DNA from: Lentilactobacillus kisonensis DSM 19906 = JCM 15041
Lineage (GTDB): Bacteria; Bacillota; Bacilli; Lactobacillales; Lactobacillaceae
Assembly (NCBI RefSeq): GCF_001434135.1
Contig: NZ_AZEB01000008.1
Location: 53,589-117,588 of the forward strand
Direction of reading: 5' to 3'
Length of the DNA: 64,000 nucleotides
The position numbers were made by a program, and so were the translations under genes. The notes under the pieces are model-generated. The model was given only the letters and a program-made list of their open reading frames with translations, searched no databases and was not told where the DNA came from. Below, one piece after another: positions 32,218 through 40,609 of this stretch (positions are counted from its first letter, which is position 1; each line of letters opens with the position of its first letter).

Positions 32218-33705
32218 TTATCCTTTATTTAGTTTTGATAAATCTTCATCCTTATGTGATGGGGAAACATCTATTTTTTCAAGTGGAATGATTTTCGTAT
32301 GGTTTTTAAGTTTATACGCAATGTACAATATCAGCACAAGTGGCACGCTGATATACGTTACCAGAATCTGTTTCCAATCAAAGTTCATAAACGCGGTCGG
32401 ATTCTGGCCAACGATGACCAAAATGCACAAGATTAGACATAGTACTGGCCCAAATGGGAATAATTTAGCGTGATATTTAAGTTCACTCAAATCATGTCCT
32501 TGCTTAATAAATGCCCTTCTAAACCGATAGTGGGAAATTGCAATTCCAAACCAGGCAATGAACCCGGTAAGCCCTGATGCAGCCACTAACCACATATAGA
32601 TCTGTGGGCCTGCGATGCTTGAAATAAAGGTTAATAGCGAAACAACCGTCGTAACAAGGAGCGAATAGTATGGAATACCATTTTCAGCCGTTTGCCCAAG
32701 CTTCTTAGGTGCGTAGCCACTGTTAGATAGTGAGTACAGCATCCGAGTCGATGCGTACATGCCCGAATTAGCTGAAGAAATAACTGATGTTAGAATGACC
32801 GCATTCATCACGCTTGCCGCGGCTGCAAGGCCAGCTCGTTGAAATACTAGAGTGAAGGGGCTAATCGCAATATCGGTCGCACTTGATCCTAATAATGAAT
32901 GACTCGTATACGGAATAATTGCCGCAATTACAAAAATCGTCAAAATATAGAATAAGATAATCCGCCAAAAGACTTCGTTAATCGCTTTAGGGACACTATG
33001 CTGGGGATCCTGCGACTCACCAGCCGTGATTCCCACCAATTCGGTTCCTTGAAATGAGAATCCCGCAACAACGAAAACACTCAAAATAGCTGGAAAGCCA
33101 CCAACAAACGGCGCTTGTTTGATTGAAAAGTTACGCATGCCGATAAAATGGCCACCCATAATCCCAAAAATAGTGAGCGCCCCGATTGCAAGAAAAACAA
33201 TAATCGTCACAACTTTAATCGCTGACATCCAGAATTCGGTTTCACCAAACGTACTGACCGACATTGCGTTAATTAAGAAGATTAGGATTAACGCAATGGC
33301 ACTCCAAATCCAGGCTGGCACATTAGGCAGCCAGAATTTCATTACCAAAGCAGCGGTACTAATGTCAACGGCGACGGTAATTGCCCAGTTAAACCAGTAA
33401 TTCCATCCCATCGCAAATCCCAAAGCGGGATCAACGTACTTTGCTGAATATGCCGCAAATGAGCCTGAGATTGGCATGTTTGTTGCCATTTCGCCTAGAC
33501 TGGTCATGAGAAAATACACCATTAAGCCCATCAAAATATAGGCCGTCAAAGCACCTCCTGGCCCTGCTTGACTAATTGCTGACCCACTAGCTACAAATAG
33601 ACCAGTTCCAATACAGCCACCTAATGCAATCATAGATACATGGCGCGCTTTTAGGCCCCGTTGAACGTGGCCGTTGGGTTCTTCGTTTGAATTTTCCTTC
33701 ATCAT
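32218..33705 (-). CDS. lysP: Lysine-specific permease, AAT/APC family
   Basis: Proton-coupled amino acid importer with about 12 membrane segments in 495 residues. The N-terminal half is very close to LysP: LKARHVSMIALGGCIGTGLF, SQAGPGGALTAYILMGLMVYFLMTSLGEMA, GFAMGWNYWFNWAITVAVD. The leader is a lysine riboswitch, which supports lysine as substrate. AGGAGA precedes the ATG pair at 33705/33702. Confidence 0.9.
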   Translation of the reverse strand: MMKENSNEEPNGHVQRGLKARHVSMIALGGCIGTGLFVASGSAISQAGPGGALTAYILMGLMVYFLMTSLGEMATNMPISGSFAAYSAKYVDPALGFAMGWNYWFNWAITVAVDISTAALVMKFWLPNVPAWIWSAIALILIFLINAMSVSTFGETEFWMSAIKVVTIIVFLAIGALTIFGIMGGHFIGMRNFSIKQAPFVGGFPAILSVFVVAGFSFQGTELVGITAGESQDPQHSVPKAINEVFWRIILFYILTIFVIAAIIPYTSHSLLGSSATDIAISPFTLVFQRAGLAAAASVMNAVILTSVISSANSGMYASTRMLYSLSNSGYAPKKLGQTAENGIPYYSLLVTTVVSLLTFISSIAGPQIYMWLVAASGLTGFIAWFGIAISHYRFRRAFIKQGHDLSELKYHAKLFPFGPVLCLILCILVIVGQNPTAFMNFDWKQILVTYISVPLVLILYIAYKLKNHTKIIPLEKIDVSPSHKDEDLSKLNKG

Positions 33706-33723
33706 TTTGTCTCCTAATCTTAA

Positions 33724-33844
33724 AGTGAGCGGAGTCAGGCGCTTAGAAACCGGAGTGTAAGTCTCCTCCGAGGGAAATTCCCGGTTCTGGAATTTTTCTC
33801 GGAGGTGCTTACACGCAGGTTTCTGCCTGACGCAGCTGTCCTAA
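33724..33844 (+). repeat. GTGAGCGG palindromic element, copy 1 (lysP leader)
   Basis: An imperfect palindrome of about 121 nt starts AGTGAGCGGAGTCAGGCGC and ends CTGACGCAGCTGTCCTAA, with a central AATTCC...GGAATT hairpin. It lies between the riboswitch terminator and the lysP ribosome binding site, so it is in the mRNA leader. Copy 4c near 46.3 kb is almost identical. Confidence 0.9.
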
Positions 33845-33879
33845 GTTCGTTTTAAAAGCCGTCAATCAATTAAAAAAGC

Positions 33880-34092
33880 CCCTTTCAACGTACATTGAAA
33901 GAGACGATAGGTGTTTGTCAACATCTGCATAGCGCTCCGTGGTATCCCCACGACAGTCCTTAGCCTGTTAAACTAAGTCCCAACAACCTGTTTGAAAAGC
34001 AACCAGTCATTTCGGCGTTTATCCCTTTTTGTCTCAGTCATCACTTCTTTTCAAGTTCCTGAAACATACTAATAATAAACGCGCCTCTATTC
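33880..34092 (-). promoter_or_regulatory. Lysine riboswitch (L box) with terminator
   Basis: The minus strand reads ATAGAGGCGCG, AGTATG, a GCCGAAATGA junction segment, GTTGGGACT, AGGCTAAGGACTGTCG and CCACGGAGCGCTATG in the order of the L-box core, with the ends pairing as P1 (ATAG.GCGC/GCGCTAT). A terminator CTTTCAA/TTGAAAG followed by GGGCTTTTTT (33872-33902) forms the expression platform. Lysine binding should end transcription before lysP. Confidence 0.92.
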
Positions 34093-34177
34093 GAATATAT
34101 CGATTAATTAATTATTCAACTTTTAAACAGTAAAAAGTGTAACGCTATTTGCTATAAATGACAAATTTCAAACTCTT

Positions 34178-34678
34178 TCAGGCCCTCTTAGCAGTGTACA
34201 GTAGCTTGTCACGGCCAGCAATTGGATCATATAGTTGACCAACCGATTCAAATCCCAACTTTCTCAATAACGCCATTGAGGCCCGGTTGTCACTAAACAC
34301 TTCGGCACTCACCGTTATCCGATCTGGAAGCTGCGTTAATACTTTCGCCAAGGCTTCAGTCATAAATCCTTGGTTCCAATACTGGGGAGCAAGAAAGTAA
34401 CTCAGCTCTAAATGATTCTCATCAGGAAGATGATTTTCACCGATTGCTGGAAAAAATAGCACCGCCCCCACTAGCTGGCTCTCATGATAGACCCCCAATG
34501 AGCCAGGAGCCTGAATCTGCCGCTTGGCAACTTCACCAAGCATTTTTTGATTCCCAATTAAGTTAAAACCAGCACCAGTACCGACTTCTGGCAATGAAAT
34601 CAATTGGCAATATGCGTCAAAATCATGCATTGTCAGCCTGCTAATCGTCAGCCTTTCAGTTGTGAAATCTGTTTGCAT
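34178..34678 (-). CDS. GNAT acetyltransferase, RimJ/RimL-like
   Basis: The product has the GNAT fold of the RimJ/RimL branch (TERLTISRLTMHDFDAY; LSYFLAPQYWNQGFMTEALAKVL; SDNRASMALLRKLGFE). The substrate cannot be read from sequence. I choose the ATG at 34678 (MQTDFTTERL, 166 residues), because the frame upstream of it covers the site GGAGGG. It lies just downstream of the PAP2 gene in the same direction (29-nt gap). Confidence 0.85.
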   Translation of the reverse strand: MQTDFTTERLTISRLTMHDFDAYCQLISLPEVGTGAGFNLIGNQKMLGEVAKRQIQAPGSLGVYHESQLVGAVLFFPAIGENHLPDENHLELSYFLAPQYWNQGFMTEALAKVLTQLPDRITVSAEVFSDNRASMALLRKLGFESVGQLYDPIAGRDKLLYTAKRA

Positions 34679-34707
34679 GGAGCCCTCCATCTTAACGGTC
34701 AATTCAA

Positions 34708-35397
34708 TTATATCTTTGTATTGACAACAAATCGATACCTGGCAATTCTTGGCGCATATTTAATATAGAGCATTTCAGATACTAACAACCAAGAATAGGC
34801 AACCAATGCCGCCCCAATCGTGTCAGTTGGGTAATGCGCATTTAAATAAACTCGTGAGAACATTACCAAAGCTAACCAAACCACCATCAAAGCCCGAATA
34901 ATAAATCGCAGTGATGCATGGCGAACCAATGGTACGACAATAATCCAAAGCATTGAAATCACTAGAAAGGCGCCCAACACGTGGCCGCTTGGAAAACTAA
35001 AGCCACTGTCGACCCCTAAGTGAAGTGGCGGCCGGTGCCTTCTAACAAGCTGCTTAACAACTGCTCCTAAAACATCACCGAATCCAAGCGTAAATATTGC
35101 CCACAGCGCGGGCACTTTGTATTTAAATCCCCAGAGCAGAAAAGCAATGATGAATATCCAGAAAATATCCAGCTTCGGCTCAGCAGAAAAGGCAATCAGC
35201 AAGGAAAATTTTTCTAGCCCCTCAGTTGGCGCAGATCCCTGAATTGCGGTGGTAAATATTGAATCTAAAAATTGCAAATAGTCGAAATTAAATGCCACTG
35301 AAACGGAAAGAATCGCGGTAATCAACAAGCTAACAATTAACTTAATTGGTCGGTTAGAATCCGTTTGCAGCAACATATCATCTTGAATCCCGTACAT
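34708..35397 (-). CDS. PAP2-family membrane phosphatase
   Basis: Integral membrane acid phosphatase; likely substrates are phosphatidylglycerol phosphate or undecaprenyl pyrophosphate. Three family motifs are present: KQLVRRHRP, PSGH and SRVYLNAHYPTD (SRxxxxxHxxxD). About six membrane segments. I choose the ATG at 35397 behind AGAGGA, giving 229 residues; the longer frame would start at a GTG before that site. Confidence 0.87.
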   Translation of the reverse strand: MYGIQDDMLLQTDSNRPIKLIVSLLITAILSVSVAFNFDYLQFLDSIFTTAIQGSAPTEGLEKFSLLIAFSAEPKLDIFWIFIIAFLLWGFKYKVPALWAIFTLGFGDVLGAVVKQLVRRHRPPLHLGVDSGFSFPSGHVLGAFLVISMLWIIVVPLVRHASLRFIIRALMVVWLALVMFSRVYLNAHYPTDTIGAALVAYSWLLVSEMLYIKYAPRIARYRFVVNTKI

Positions 35398-35624
35398 CTT
35401 CAACAATCCTCTCTTAACTAAACTCAATTTCGAGTATATCACATCAAAGTTGGCGGATTGTCGATTATCAAATTTTTAAAACTCTTTTAATGAGACAACG
35501 CACTCACTTTCATCATTACAGTCAAAAGGACATTTCATCACTAGAAGAAATTGACTGTACGGAATGGCTCTGCAGTGTATAATTTGTAAAGTTAGTTCGA
35601 TCAAATAATTGGGAGTGATTCAAC

Positions 35625-36458
35625 TTGATTAATTATGCATTATTAATGATTGCCATCGGCTGTTTTGCCGGCATTGCTGGCGCCATATTAGGGCTTGGTG
35701 GCGGCATCATCCTCACGCCAATTTTAACGTTACTGATGGGTGTCGACATTAAGTACGCAATTGGTGCCAGCATTGTCGCCGTTATTGCGACGAGTTCCGG
35801 AGCGACTATCGCTTATTTGCGTGATGAAGTCTTAAACTTACGAGTTGCCATGTTTTTAGAGATTGCAACAACTCTAGGTGCATTGAGCGGTGCCCTATTA
35901 ACCGGCGTAATTGACCCGAAATATTTGTACATCCTGTTTGGCCTATTACTACTCTTCTCTGGCTATAATATGATCCGCAAGCTGATTACCCACACGGAAT
36001 TATTACATCGGGCCAAGCCAGATCGACTCGCCGCTAAGTTCCGTCTGGACAGTTCCTATTATGATAAGCAAATGATGAAAAAGGTTAATTACCAAGTCGA
36101 GCACATCCCCGGCGGTCTTGCCGTTATGTATGGCGCAGGAATTGCCAGCGGCTTACTTGGCATTGGCTCTGGCGCGTTTAAAGTGATCGCGATGGATACC
36201 GTGATGAAAATGCCACTTAAGGCTTCTACCTCAACGAGTAACCTCATGATGGGTGTTACCGCCGCTGCCAGTGCCACCGTCTATTTCTTTAACGGTTCCA
36301 TTAAGCCCCAAATTGCTGTCCCATTAGCTCTGGGCATTCTGGTAGGGGCTATGATCGGTTCACGTGTGATGCAGCACCTGTCCGCTAGGGTGATTCGCAT
36401 GATCTTCGTGCCAATCCTGCTCTACATTGGTATTCAAATGTTCATGAAAGGAATTTAA
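35625..36458 (+). CDS. TSUP (TauE/SafE) family membrane transporter
   Basis: The 277-residue product has about eight hydrophobic segments and two related halves, each with a glycine-rich loop (GLGGGIILTP near residue 24 and GIGSGAFKV near 185). Members export sulfite, sulfoacetate or related anions; the substrate here is unknown. It is followed after 2 nt by a DUF1634 protein, a common pairing. A -10-like TATAAT lies at 35578-35583, but a TTGACT is 21 nt upstream, which is too far. Confidence 0.88.
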   Translation: MINYALLMIAIGCFAGIAGAILGLGGGIILTPILTLLMGVDIKYAIGASIVAVIATSSGATIAYLRDEVLNLRVAMFLEIATTLGALSGALLTGVIDPKYLYILFGLLLLFSGYNMIRKLITHTELLHRAKPDRLAAKFRLDSSYYDKQMMKKVNYQVEHIPGGLAVMYGAGIASGLLGIGSGAFKVIAMDTVMKMPLKASTSTSNLMMGVTAAASATVYFFNGSIKPQIAVPLALGILVGAMIGSRVMQHLSARVIRMIFVPILLYIGIQMFMKGI

Positions 36459-36460
36459 TC

Positions 36461-36838
36461 ATGAAAAATTCAAACGAATCGGTAAACCAAGAAATGGCTG
36501 ACGTCGAACTTATCATTGGTAAAATTCTGCAGCTTGGCGTGATTATCTCTGCCGCCATTATGTTGATAGGACTGATCTTACTAATTGCAACTGGCAGCAC
36601 TGGTTTTCCTGCTGGCCAGTATCCGACTGATTTCACTGAAATTGGTAAAGGGCTTTTAAGCTTTAAACCTTATTCAATTATGATGCTAGGCATCTTCTGC
36701 TTAATTCTGACACCAATTTTACGAGTGATCGTTTCCATTTATTCATTTTATAAGGAACATGACTTTTTGTACGTTGTTATTACCAGTATTGTGCTGGTGA
36801 TTTTAATGATTAGTTTTGTGTTCGGAATATTAAGATAA
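36461..36838 (+). CDS. DUF1634 family membrane protein
   Basis: The 125-residue product has three membrane segments (about 20-45, 68-90 and 103-124) and matches DUF1634, which in many bacteria is encoded directly after a TSUP transporter. It is probably an accessory subunit of that transporter; no reaction is known. The start lies 2 nt after the transporter stop. Confidence 0.82.
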   Translation: MKNSNESVNQEMADVELIIGKILQLGVIISAAIMLIGLILLIATGSTGFPAGQYPTDFTEIGKGLLSFKPYSIMMLGIFCLILTPILRVIVSIYSFYKEHDFLYVVITSIVLVILMISFVFGILR

Positions 36839-36857
36839 TAACAATTTTGTGAAATTT

Positions 36858-36951
36858 TAAAAAACCTGGGAATAGGCGTTTAGATCCCAGAATTTAATGA
36901 AAGCAGGCCACTATTCCGAGTTTTGGGAATAGTGGCCTGCTTTCATTAAAT
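36858..36951. other. Minus-strand terminator joined to a perfect 26-bp inverted repeat
   Basis: 36892-36917 and 36926-36951 are exact reverse complements around an 8-nt loop. Immediately to the left, CTGGGA...TCCCAG (36866-36890) is followed on the minus strand by GTTTTTT, an intrinsic terminator. The segment GGAATAG of the long hairpin could also pair with CTATTCC of the terminator, so two conformations are possible. It lies between the convergent DUF1634 and DUF4097 genes. Confidence 0.75.
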
Positions 36952-37121
36952 GGCAAGGATCTGCCGTTTATCGCAAATTTAGTCAATTAATATAAGAGTA
37001 GTAACCAAAGTTTCCGTTACAAATAAAAGAAATAATTAATGTCCCGGCCCTTTTTGGATTACAAACCTTATTTCACCATAATATGATCCGTGAATGTCAA
37101 CTACCTAAGCCTCGACATTAG

Positions 37122-38021
37122 CTACTCCTTTATCTTGATGTGACCCGCCTCAGTCACAAAGTGATAACGAACAGCATTTTTAGCATTCCGATTGCCATAC
37201 TTACTTCTGGATCGACCGTATATCGATCTGCCACCTATATCTGAATCCGCAAAGATGTAAGTTCTGCGATCCCGCTTGACTTGACCATTAATTGAACCAG
37301 CTTCACTATCGGCCGTAAATCGTTTAGAAACATTCTGACGATTAAATGAAATGAATCCCGCATCCGTCTCAGCAGATAATGTTCCAAATGTATTCGATTT
37401 TAAAGTGATATTTCCGAAGTCATTCGAAATCGTCCCCGTTTTAAATTTACTTGAATTGACCGCAATATGTCCCATGTTGTCGATATTCAAGTTATTAGTA
37501 ACGTTAACATGGTTAAGGGCCAGATTACTCTCACCGGAATAATGAAGCCGATCTACTGAAATGCCATTTAGTCTGACATGACCATTCAAATGATCAGTGT
37601 TATATTCTTCTAAATTCGCGCTTAGCGAGACTAAGTTCTTATTCTTGGGAATTGTAATAACCGTTGTCCCAAAATTCTCCTCAACAGAATGAAATCCACC
37701 TAAAAAGAAAACCTTTCGCCAATGTTTTGAACCCTTGACGTTCAGTATTCCTCCGTGCTGAGTAACCGTTGTTTTACTCGGTTTTGCAACCACGACATGG
37801 GACACGTTTCCGGTTTGAATTGTCGTTGGATTAGAGGTTGAAACCCGAATTTGCTGAACATTTTGATAATTGCTCGACTGGACTTTATTGGCGCCAACGC
37901 CAACAACATTAAAGCCATGGTCCCAATATACCGTTCGCCCGCCGCCGTTTAAACCACCGAACAAAAAGGCGGCAGCTCCCAATACCATCAGGCTGATTCC
38001 CAGAAGATATATTCTTTTCAT
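37122..38021 (-). CDS. DUF4097-family envelope protein, paralogue 2
   Basis: The 299-residue product has one N-terminal membrane anchor (about 5-25), a GGxNGGGRTVYWDHGF segment and then a long run of short beta-strands with alternating Asn/Ser/Thr, the DUF4097 beta-solenoid type. It resembles the next upstream gene, so the two are tandem paralogues. The family is placed downstream of PadR/DUF1700 genes in many Firmicutes, probably in cell-envelope sensing; no biochemical role is established. Confidence 0.8.
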   Translation of the reverse strand: MKRIYLLGISLMVLGAAAFLFGGLNGGGRTVYWDHGFNVVGVGANKVQSSNYQNVQQIRVSTSNPTTIQTGNVSHVVVAKPSKTTVTQHGGILNVKGSKHWRKVFFLGGFHSVEENFGTTVITIPKNKNLVSLSANLEEYNTDHLNGHVRLNGISVDRLHYSGESNLALNHVNVTNNLNIDNMGHIAVNSSKFKTGTISNDFGNITLKSNTFGTLSAETDAGFISFNRQNVSKRFTADSEAGSINGQVKRDRRTYIFADSDIGGRSIYGRSRSKYGNRNAKNAVRYHFVTEAGHIKIKE

Positions 38022-38134
38022 GATTGAATTCCTTCTCCACTTGGCATTTTTTAGATAATGATTAACCGCACTGCTTCTCGCTACTTGGTGACTAAGTTAG
38101 CTGAGATGCCAGCTTAACAGCTTAATAACCAAGA

Positions 38135-39052
38135 TTATTTCCGAGTTGTAACATCACCAACATCGCTACTAAACCTGTAACGAACTGGATTCTTAGTATA
38201 GGGATTCCCATAATCACTGTTGGAATGACCAAACAACGACTTATCGCCAACGTCCGTACTCAAAGTTATCTTTGTTTGCTTATTAACAGCAACTTTCCCA
38301 TCGATATCACCAACATCGCTGTGCGCGGTAAAGCTCTTTTGAATCCGTTGCTTATTAAAAGAAATATCCCCGGCGTCACTGCGGGCGCTCAGACTTTCAA
38401 ATTGATTCGATTTCAAATTAATGTCCCCAGCACTAGCTGATATTTGTGCCCGTTTAAATATGCCAGAGCTGATATTCTTATCACCAGTTCCGGTTAATAC
38501 TAAATTGCCAGTGGTGTGAACATTATCTAGTGAAACGTCCCCAGTCCCGGAATAGGAAATCTTCTTAGCCGTAATGTCATTTAATTGAAGATAATCGTTA
38601 TCATTTTCACGAACACTATTACTGGAACTACCGTTAATTGAATTTAATTTAGCATTCTTAGGTACTGTAATGACGGTACGGCCATCATTGGCATTAATTC
38701 TTTGAAAACCACTCCCGAATAATACAATTTTCCACCGAGTATGTGGCTTTGAACCATGAACCATTAAAGTGTTACCACTTTCAGCTACCTTTACCTTTTG
38801 AGGATAGCGAACGCTTATTTTACGAACGTCTCCACGTTTAATTACGACGGCATGAGTCGACAAAAGCTTAATCTGGTCAATATTACTAAATTGCTTAACT
38901 CGTCGTGAATGACTTTGCCCCTGACTTCCCTTCTCAACATCAAATCCGTGGTCCCAATAAATGGGCTTGCCGCCGCCATTACCAAGTCCCAAGGAAAACG
39001 AAATAATGCCAACGACCATCACAACGATGCCAATCACGAATGTTTTCTTCAT
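38135..39052 (-). CDS. DUF4097-family envelope protein, paralogue 1
   Basis: The 305-residue product has the same plan as its neighbour: N-terminal membrane segment, GNGGGKPIYWDHGF, then a beta-strand-rich body ending DVGDVTTRK. Repeated (S/A)DVGD and GD(V/I) turns occur in the C-terminal half. Its start overlaps the DUF1700 gene by 4 nt (ATGA), so it is translationally coupled to it. A 113-nt gap separates it from paralogue 2. Confidence 0.82.
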   Translation of the reverse strand: MKKTFVIGIVVMVVGIISFSLGLGNGGGKPIYWDHGFDVEKGSQGQSHSRRVKQFSNIDQIKLLSTHAVVIKRGDVRKISVRYPQKVKVAESGNTLMVHGSKPHTRWKIVLFGSGFQRINANDGRTVITVPKNAKLNSINGSSSNSVRENDNDYLQLNDITAKKISYSGTGDVSLDNVHTTGNLVLTGTGDKNISSGIFKRAQISASAGDINLKSNQFESLSARSDAGDISFNKQRIQKSFTAHSDVGDIDGKVAVNKQTKITLSTDVGDKSLFGHSNSDYGNPYTKNPVRYRFSSDVGDVTTRK

Positions 39053-39681
39053 CGTCGGCCCCTCTTTCTATTTTGCTCTGCTCGGTTTGTGGGCACAATT
39101 TTCTTATAGAGCCATCTTGAAAACGTCGTAACTCCTTGAATAAGCCAACTAACAATGGCTCTAACTGCTGGAACTAACATAATCAAAAAGCCGATCACAA
39201 ATAGTCCAATTCCCAAATAGAACAAGCCTGTCCAAAATGACTCAATAATCGTTCCTAACCCAACAACGAAGGATACGACACCGGTAACAATTGCAGCAAA
39301 GAAAAATGACACAACGGTTATAATCAAGGCACCAGTAACGGCAATCCCAGCGACAAACAATGCTGCCGCAACGATTGCAATTGGAATTGTAACCGGTGTT
39401 GAAAGCAGTGCCAATAAAATCAACCAAATTGTCCTAACATCATTTTTTGACCGCTGACGCCTGCTTGTATTTGCTTGCGGATTTTCAAAGCTTTTAATCG
39501 AGTAATCGGCTAGTATTTTTCTGGCAAGCTGGCGTGGCGTCCCAAGTTCTCTCACACAATCGTTATACGAAGTGAAATGACCATCCTCCAGAAATTCTGT
39601 ATAAAAATCAACGGCCTCATTGCGGTCACCTTCGTCTAACTGTCCCAACAGCGCGCTTAATTCCTCAATATAATCATTCAT
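39049..39681 (-). CDS. DUF1700 / HAAS-domain membrane protein
   Basis: The N-terminus (MNDYIEELSALLGQLDEGDRNEAVDFYTEFLEDG) is the HAAS helical domain common in proteins paired with PadR regulators; the C-terminal half has three to four membrane segments. I choose the ATG at 39681 (210 residues), which overlaps the padR stop; an ATG 12 nt earlier is too close to its site. Members are thought to act as partners of the PadR regulator. Confidence 0.82.
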   Translation of the reverse strand: MNDYIEELSALLGQLDEGDRNEAVDFYTEFLEDGHFTSYNDCVRELGTPRQLARKILADYSIKSFENPQANTSRRQRSKNDVRTIWLILLALLSTPVTIPIAIVAAALFVAGIAVTGALIITVVSFFFAAIVTGVVSFVVGLGTIIESFWTGLFYLGIGLFVIGFLIMLVPAVRAIVSWLIQGVTTFSRWLYKKIVPTNRAEQNRKRGRR

Positions 39682-39994
39682 CAGCCTTGCCATCTCCTAA
39701 CATCTTATCAATCCCCTTCTTAAACTCCTGCCATTCTACTTGAATCATTTGGTATTGCCGCTTACCTTCCGCGGTGATCTTATAGTAACGGCGGTTTCGG
39801 CCTTGATACGGCTCATCATAAGTCGATAACAAGTTATTCTTCTTCAGTCTTCTCAAAACTGGATACATTGTCGATTCTGAAACTGAAATAGATTCTTGCA
39901 TTTTTTGGGTTAACGCATAACCGTAATAATCATTCGTACTCAAAAGTCCCAAGACGCAGCCATCAAGAAGCTCGGAACTTATTTGAATCGCCAT
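39674..39994 (-). CDS. PadR-family transcriptional regulator
   Basis: The 106-residue product has the PadR winged helix (GCVLGLLSTNDYYGYALTQKM...VSESTMYPVLRRLKKNNLLSTY) and the wing RNRRYYKITAEGKRQ, with a short C-terminal dimerisation helix (PadR-s2 type). It is first in the operon with DUF1700 and two DUF4097 genes and probably represses it. Confidence 0.92.
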   Translation of the reverse strand: MAIQISSELLDGCVLGLLSTNDYYGYALTQKMQESISVSESTMYPVLRRLKKNNLLSTYDEPYQGRNRRYYKITAEGKRQYQMIQVEWQEFKKGIDKMLGDGKADE

Positions 39995-40009
39995 ATTGTC
40001 ACCTCCACA

Positions 40010-40040
40010 ATACTATTTTGTATATAATATGATTTCATAT
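40010..40040. promoter_or_regulatory. Candidate PadR operator dyads upstream of padR
   Basis: Two perfect dyads lie 16-46 nt upstream of padR: ATAC-6-GTAT (40010-40023) and ATATGA-2-TCATAT (40027-40040). The sequence between is AT-rich and includes possible -10 elements. Autoregulation by the adjacent PadR protein is inferred. Confidence 0.5.
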
Positions 40041-40076
40041 TCATGATACCGCATTTAATTTTCCTGTCAATAAAAT

Positions 40077-40122
40077 AAGCCGGATTACCTTCGAATTTAC
40101 TCATTCGAAAATAATCTGGCTT
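40077..40122 (-). terminator. Hairpin downstream of the first ThrE-type operon
   Basis: AAGCCGGATTA pairs with TAATCTGGCTT around an inner TTCGAA...TTCGAA. On the minus strand it is followed by ATTTTATTG, a weak T-run, so it is a probable but imperfect terminator 28 nt after the exporter gene. Confidence 0.55.
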
Positions 40123-40149
40123 GCTTAAAAAATCGTTTCTATTCTGATA

Positions 40150-40599
40150 TTAATTTCTAGCTCTAGTTTGCCGAAACTTCTGCTGAATTTTATTTACCAA
40201 CTCGGCCACAATAAATCCCAAGGCGATAGAACCAGCAATCCAGACCACTTGGGACAAATAGTTAAACGCAACCTGATAGTTTCCCAGCGCAAAATTCTTA
40301 ATTGAATTATATGCCTGACCACCTGGGACTAATGGTACCAATCCTGGAACGTCAAAGAGAATGCTGGGCATTTTTTTCCAGCGGGCAATAATGACTGATA
40401 AGACGCCAATTACCAATCCACCAAAAAAATTAGGCGCACCAAGGCCGCCCCATGTGGTTAAAATCCAGTAATAAACCAGCCAACCAATCGTAGCATTGAT
40501 GCCAGCAATGTTAAGGGCCTTATGTGGCAGATTAACGATTAAGCCAAACCCAATTCCAGAAAGATAGACACAAACACATTTAATCATAAAAAACGTCAT
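40150..40599 (-). CDS. Threonine/serine exporter family, ThrE_2 (DUF3815) subunit
   Basis: The 149-residue product has four to five membrane segments and contains FDVPGLVPLVPGGQAYNSI, the DUF3815 signature. In Firmicutes the ThrE exporter is split into a DUF1212 and a DUF3815 protein, and this is the second part. It lies 10 nt downstream of the DUF1212 gene. Substrate assignment to Thr/Ser is by family only. Confidence 0.85.
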   Translation of the reverse strand: MTFFMIKCVCVYLSGIGFGLIVNLPHKALNIAGINATIGWLVYYWILTTWGGLGAPNFFGGLVIGVLSVIIARWKKMPSILFDVPGLVPLVPGGQAYNSIKNFALGNYQVAFNYLSQVVWIAGSIALGFIVAELVNKIQQKFRQTRARN

Positions 40600-40609
40600 T
40601 TAAATTCCC

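Noticed and set aside
33724..33844. Repeat element taken as a CRISPR or an insertion sequence
   Set aside because: There are no regular spacers, no cas genes and no transposase frame; the unit is one long imperfect palindrome.
35551..35583. Promoter TTGACT...TATAAT for the TSUP gene
   Set aside because: The spacer is 21 nt, outside the usual 16-18; only the -10 is credible.
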